Shown piece after piece: positions 60,254 to 64,000 of a DNA stretch of 64,000 bases. Source of the DNA: Saccharomycopsis malanga (taxonomy: Eukaryota; Ascomycota; Saccharomycetes; Ascoideales; Saccharomycopsidaceae); contig CP025321.1 of the NCBI GenBank assembly GCA_004014935.1, positions 2,852,001 to 2,916,000 of the forward strand. The letters are read 5' to 3'. Under the pieces are notes generated by a model. That model ran no database searches and had not been told where the DNA came from. It saw nothing but the letters and a program-made list of their open reading frames with translations. The number at the start of each line of letters is the position of its first letter. Within the stretch, counting starts at the first letter, position 1. The translations under genes and the position numbers were made by a program.

Positions 60254-61900
60254 TTAAAATTTGCGTTTCAATATAGTAGAAAAGTCTTGGACGTACATTA
60301 CGCCTTTCAAGTCCACAATGTACATTTTGGTACCGTCCTTTGAAAAGTTAATGGCGGCGGTGTTCTTGTAGCAGCTGGAGCCCGAGACTTTGTCAATAAT
60401 CTCGAGGTTTTTTATTTGAAAGTCGTTAGTCAAATGTGCTAACCATATTTTTCCGTCGGTGGTTAAGAATGATGCCAAGTTGTTTGTAGAATTGATGCAA
60501 CACTTGTGGACGTTTGCACCAATGCTGTCTAATTTCAACAATTTTGTAGGTTGAACAGGTTTGTCGTCGATATTGAAATCCTTTGTGTCGATTTTGCTGT
60601 TTAAGATCATAGGAGGAGCTCTTGTGGAGTTGGAAGTGATGACCATGTACTGGTCGTGTGAGCCGAAAAGCTGAAAATCAGTGATACCCTCGCTGAGAAC
60701 ACTGGTAGTAGGAGTTCTAGAAGATTTCATGATTAATTTGATTTCCAGAGGAACTGTCACATCGAACACGACAAACTTGGATTCGCTTTTAAAGGTTGAT
60801 ATAATTAATTTGTCTCCTTTTGGAGAGAACTTGACATTGTCTACAATCCCTTTATATGGAAGAGTAATTAACTTTGTGTCCGACTTTATCAACTTCAAAT
60901 CGAGAAACGGTTCACTGACTGTTGAGTTTTCTGAAAGTGGCTTTTCATTTTGTTTTTCACTGGCTTTTTTCAAGCTTTTTAATGAGGACTTGGAGCTGAG
61001 TTTTCTCAAAAAGTTTGGAGGTTGCGGCGGTGCAAAGTCATTGGCACCCTGGCTTTGAAGATTTGTGAGTTTTGCTAAAATTTCAGGAGAAAGTCCCTGG
61101 CCCATTTTGCGCTGCTGGAAATCAAAAGTGATGAGAAGCATGATGGTGCCTCTGGTTTGTTTGTTTCTGCCTTGCAATCCACAGGCAACAATATCGTTCT
61201 TAGGAGAAATGGCAAGCGATTCAATAGGCAAGCCAACCTCATACTGGAAAAATAGTTTTCCATTATCCAATACATCATGAATTCTTATAGACCCATCAGT
61301 GCAACTGAGAACCAACAATCTTTCGGATAAAGTACAAGACTTGTATTTTATTGCTTTCTTAGAACCTGTAGCCATGTTGAGCTTTGGTTCTTTATGAAGA
61401 GAATCAAAGTTACAACCATGATCACCATTGATTCTACCACAGCAAAGTAATTTTGGCTCCTCTCTTCTAATTCCATACACAAGCCACTTATCATTGCTCA
61501 CCAATACAAACTTGGAAGAATCTGGAGAAATGGCGGAAACAGTATAGGAGAGCTTCTGGGTTTTTTTGTTGTGAGGAGAAAATGGATTTTTGAAAAAAGG
61601 CAGTCTTTCATAATAAGTGGAATACCGATGTTTGCCCATATATGGAGAAGCCGAAGCATCTGACCTACTATCAGCAGAGGAGCTGGAAGATGGTGTCAAA
61701 CTGCCTAGGCTGGACGTGCTTTCGTTGACCTCCAAACGTCTCATATACTCGCTTCTTTCAACTAGCTGCAAATGTATTGGAACATGGTATTTTGCATCAT
61801 TGGCATGAAGGTCTATTTCGGGACTGTTTACCAACTTTCTGGAAAAGTTGAAGCCCGCATAGTTGTTCTCGTCGTCTCCCGAGAACACTCCAACGTTCAT
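60254..61900 (-). CDS. WD40/beta-propeller-like protein of unknown function
   Basis: A 548-residue soluble protein with no recognised orthologue. The first ~110 residues are low complexity (Ser-rich, SSLGSLTPSSSSSADSRSDAS), followed by propeller-like blades: LSYTVSAISPDSSKFVLVSNDKWLVYGI, RLLVLSCTDGSIRIHDVLDNGK, ESLAISPKNDIVACGLQG, VKFSPKGDKLIISTF, and AINFSKDGTKMYIVDLKGVMYVQDF. The hydrophobic-S-P-x-x-D/K pattern in each is typical of WD40 strands, although the terminal WD dipeptides are mostly lost. A Lys/Ser-rich loop sits near 300-330. It could be a scaffold; no pathway is implied by its neighbours. Confidence 0.7.
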   Translation of the reverse strand: MNVGVFSGDDENNYAGFNFSRKLVNSPEIDLHANDAKYHVPIHLQLVERSEYMRRLEVNESTSSLGSLTPSSSSSADSRSDASASPYMGKHRYSTYYERLPFFKNPFSPHNKKTQKLSYTVSAISPDSSKFVLVSNDKWLVYGIRREEPKLLCCGRINGDHGCNFDSLHKEPKLNMATGSKKAIKYKSCTLSERLLVLSCTDGSIRIHDVLDNGKLFFQYEVGLPIESLAISPKNDIVACGLQGRNKQTRGTIMLLITFDFQQRKMGQGLSPEILAKLTNLQSQGANDFAPPQPPNFLRKLSSKSSLKSLKKASEKQNEKPLSENSTVSEPFLDLKLIKSDTKLITLPYKGIVDNVKFSPKGDKLIISTFKSESKFVVFDVTVPLEIKLIMKSSRTPTTSVLSEGITDFQLFGSHDQYMVITSNSTRAPPMILNSKIDTKDFNIDDKPVQPTKLLKLDSIGANVHKCCINSTNNLASFLTTDGKIWLAHLTNDFQIKNLEIIDKVSGSSCYKNTAAINFSKDGTKMYIVDLKGVMYVQDFSTILKRKF

Positions 61901-63638
61901 TATTCTGCTGACTTGTATGCTGCTGTGTCAATTCCAAATGCAAATGCAATATGTAGACTGGTGGTGGAAATACCCAATATTCTATATAGTGTAGCTGGAA
62001 ATTTTTTCTCTATACACTGATCCCAGTAAACATTAAAATGAATAATTTATACCCATAATAGTAATAACGGTGGATCTCTGTTTTTATTTATAAGCTCTGG
62101 CTACATGCACCGCTGTGCATCATCAGGCATTGCGTCGCAGCTCTTCGCGTCTGAAACCATGCAGCTTCATGCGCGTAGCTGTTTAGCTATCTAGAAGGAC
62201 TATCACCTAAATTGAAACGAAACCAGATGTAGATACCATACAATGAGAAGGATAGACCTGACACAAGTTGACCTGCAACCACAGCAAATAGAGCCGCTTT
62301 CGGGACTGTCATTTGATACATCTGACGCAGGGTGGCCCGTCATGTTCTGGCTTCTAGGCAGGGTTGAGCCTGTAACAAGACTGGCTTGTAAATAAAAACA
62401 CAATTAGTTTTGAAGCCAGACTAACAAGAGACATTGTCTGTTCAATGTATTCTCATCAGTTTTGTGTGTGGCTAAACTTTTTCGTAAGAGAAACTTATTT
62501 GGAATTCTAGTGCTTAAACAACAATTTTGTTGCCTTTATACCGTCCAACTAATATGTTACGACTTCTTAAGGTTACTTGTAATCCATATATGGTTATGGG
62601 TGTATTCTCTATCAAAGTTCCCTCCTTGTTCATTCCTGCCTGTGTAACATTTATGCTCAACTGTAAGTGCAAACATTGAAGTTTTTGCTTAGAAAGCATA
62701 TTATTGTTTTCTGTTTCCTATTTTAGCACCATATTTGACGTTGACCTTGTTTTTATGAGCAAATCTTGTAGTTTAAGGTACAACATCTTTATATATACGC
62801 CAGTCTATGGCACATTTTCTGCCTCTGGTGTTTTATAAGAGCTTCTTATAGCTAATTAAAGCTAGGCGAAAAAGCATCGGTAAAAAGATATATATTGATA
62901 CAGTCATATAGTGAAGCACATTGTGGTATTTTTACTAAAGTTTTGTCAAACAGCCCCAGTGAGTATGTTGCACACCAACACACATTTATTGCACTAGCAA
63001 TTTCGGTTTTTTTGTAGTTTTTTTTAAAAAAGAGGCGAACTAATAACTTTGAAACGCTTTATTGTTCAAAATAATAACAAAATGACAAAATTATGAAGGA
63101 ACCAAAACATGTAATAAACCCAATACATATAAATTATAGATAGTTTTACGCTTACGTCTTTTCGTCTTGCCAAAAGATGAGATATATCGAAAGACAGTAT
63201 ACTATTACTCGTTATAAATGGCATGCACTATAATGCTTACCAACGCATGTTGCTGTATTATAATGTATATATATGCTATATAATGCGTACAGTACGAATT
63301 GTAGATGTAAAATATGATTCAAGTAATCCTTTAGACAACGATTCAAATTGGGGTGAACAATCAGTCCAAGGTGACTACGGCCCGTGGACAGAACAGGCCG
63401 TGAAGAAACATTTGTGGGTTCAATTTTGAGATTTTTTACTTACAAGTTTTCTTATCAAAATAGGAATTATATAAACTACAAGGATTGAAGTTGAATATTA
63501 CAATGAACTGAGACGTTAACATGAAAGACATGCATAAATCACAAGCAGGGAGTAAATCCTGAGGCTCATTTTGGCCCATTTTTAAGACTATCCAGGATTG
63601 TTTATTGTATATTTAGAACGATTTCCTATTAAGCCGTT
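61901..63638. other. 1.7-kb gap between the propeller-like gene and EDC3
   Basis: No clear gene. A small possible coding frame is listed at 63283-63429. The left third is the promoter of the propeller-like gene; the rest is AT-rich. Confidence 0.5.
63283..63429 (+). CDS. Possible 48-residue protein or last exon
   Basis: From the ATG at 63283 the frame reads MRTVRIVDVKYDSSNPLDN, then a Trp/Gly/Gln-rich segment (NWGEQSVQGDYGPWTEQAVKK) and ends HLWVQF. The composition is unlike the surrounding AT-rich noise. TACAG just after the ATG could instead be a 3' splice site. No family recognised, and it may be a gene remnant. Confidence 0.3.
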   Translation: MRTVRIVDVKYDSSNPLDNDSNWGEQSVQGDYGPWTEQAVKKHLWVQF

Positions 63639-64000
63639 TTACTGACTATTTGAGCCCACCAAAAGCTCGGTATGCCACTCATCGGCGAAGTAGTCCTTGT
63701 CAAACTTTCGAAGAGATCCCTTACTACTGTAAACCTTGCGAGGTACACCTAGGTCGATCAAATAGTGTGTCCAATCGCCTATTTCCGTGTGCCCCAAGTA
63801 GTAGGCATGGTGCAATCCAATGACAGGCAAGCCAAGTGACACAATAATGTCGGAATTGACACGGAGATCGTCAACCCCAATAGGGGCAGTTTTCTTTGCT
63901 TTACGGGTTTGATGAACATCGCTCACAGTCAAGGAAAACTGGCCCGACCCGCCATCTAAGCCACTAGAAATATCCAATGAAACAACTTTGACTTTGGAAG
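63639..64000 (-). CDS. EDC3: C-terminal part of an Edc3-like decapping enhancer (cut by window edge)
   Basis: The frame runs off the right edge; about 120 C-terminal residues are present. VVSLDISSGLDGGSG, then VDDLRVNSDIIVSLGLPVIGL and LIDLGVPRKVY follow the YjeF_N fold pattern (V-S-x-D-I-P-S-G-x-D; AD-x-V-x-x-G-x-P; D-x-G-I-P). The divergence from the NAD(P)HX epimerase consensus (Leu-Pro-Val-Ile-Gly in place of the Ala-Pro-Lys motif) favours Edc3, the P-body scaffold whose C-terminal YjeF_N domain dimerises. The Lsm and FDF parts would lie outside the window. NAXE (YNL200C type) is the main alternative. Confidence 0.6.
   Translation of the reverse strand, partial: SKVKVVSLDISSGLDGGSGQFSLTVSDVHQTRKAKKTAPIGVDDLRVNSDIIVSLGLPVIGLHHAYYLGHTEIGDWTHYLIDLGVPRKVYSSKGSLRKFDKDYFADEWHTELLVGSNSQ

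Overview
This window is nuclear DNA from a budding yeast (Saccharomycotina), most likely of the CUG-Ser clade (Debaryomycetaceae/Metschnikowiaceae side). Gene density, short 5'-proximal introns with TACTAAC-like branch points, and full-length orthologues of MTG2, RPA190, MES1, TYW1, COX16, PEP4 and others show the yeast origin. CTG is almost absent from the conserved genes I scanned, yet it appears repeatedly inside the Ser/Asn stretch of a wall protein, where serine fits and leucine does not. No bacterial, phage or CRISPR content was seen.

Layout. 0-8.5 kb: MTG2 (mitoribosomal GTPase) and RPA190 (Pol I largest subunit), both minus, separated by a gap holding an LTR relic; the RPA190 promoter carries PAC and RRPE-like elements. 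8.5-17.5 kb: WWM1 (spliced), TRS23, HIF1 (with a double MCB box), the eisosome gene LSP1/PIL1, SYM1 and a YML079W-type cupin. 18.3-20.7 kb: MES1. 20.7-31.6 kb: the accessory part of the window. A 3.4 kb gene-free stretch leads to two tandem, very large GPI-anchored wall proteins. The first has three almost identical 84-residue units after a Kex2 site, then four different minisatellite-coded Gly/Asn/Asp/Ser blocks. The second is packed with N-glycosylation sequons. Each has a short upstream ORF overlapping its start codon.

32.5-50.5 kb: YET3/BAP31 (spliced), MBF1, MRPS35/mS45 (spliced), tRNA-Val(AAC), COX16, RTT103, TYW1, tRNA-Asp(GTC), a DUF1776-type membrane protein, YSC84/LSB3 (spliced) and PES4/MIP6. 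51.5-64 kb: external NADH dehydrogenase NDE1, a LOG-family gene with an 11-nt microexon, a DHA1 MFS transporter, the vacuolar protease PEP4, an unassigned beta-propeller-like protein, and the 3' part of a probable EDC3 cut by the window end.

The housekeeping genes span mitochondrial translation and respiration (MTG2, MRPS35, COX16, NDE1, SYM1), RNA synthesis and modification (RPA190, RTT103, TYW1, MES1, EDC3), membrane traffic and actin (TRS23, YET3, YSC84, LSP1) and vacuolar proteolysis (PEP4). They do not form one pathway; neighbouring is ordinary yeast synteny. The most unusual items are the microexon that encodes the core of the LOG catalytic motif, the repeat-unit GPI protein with its long upstream region and overlapping uORF, and a dispersed ~50-bp repeat present in at least three 3' flanks.
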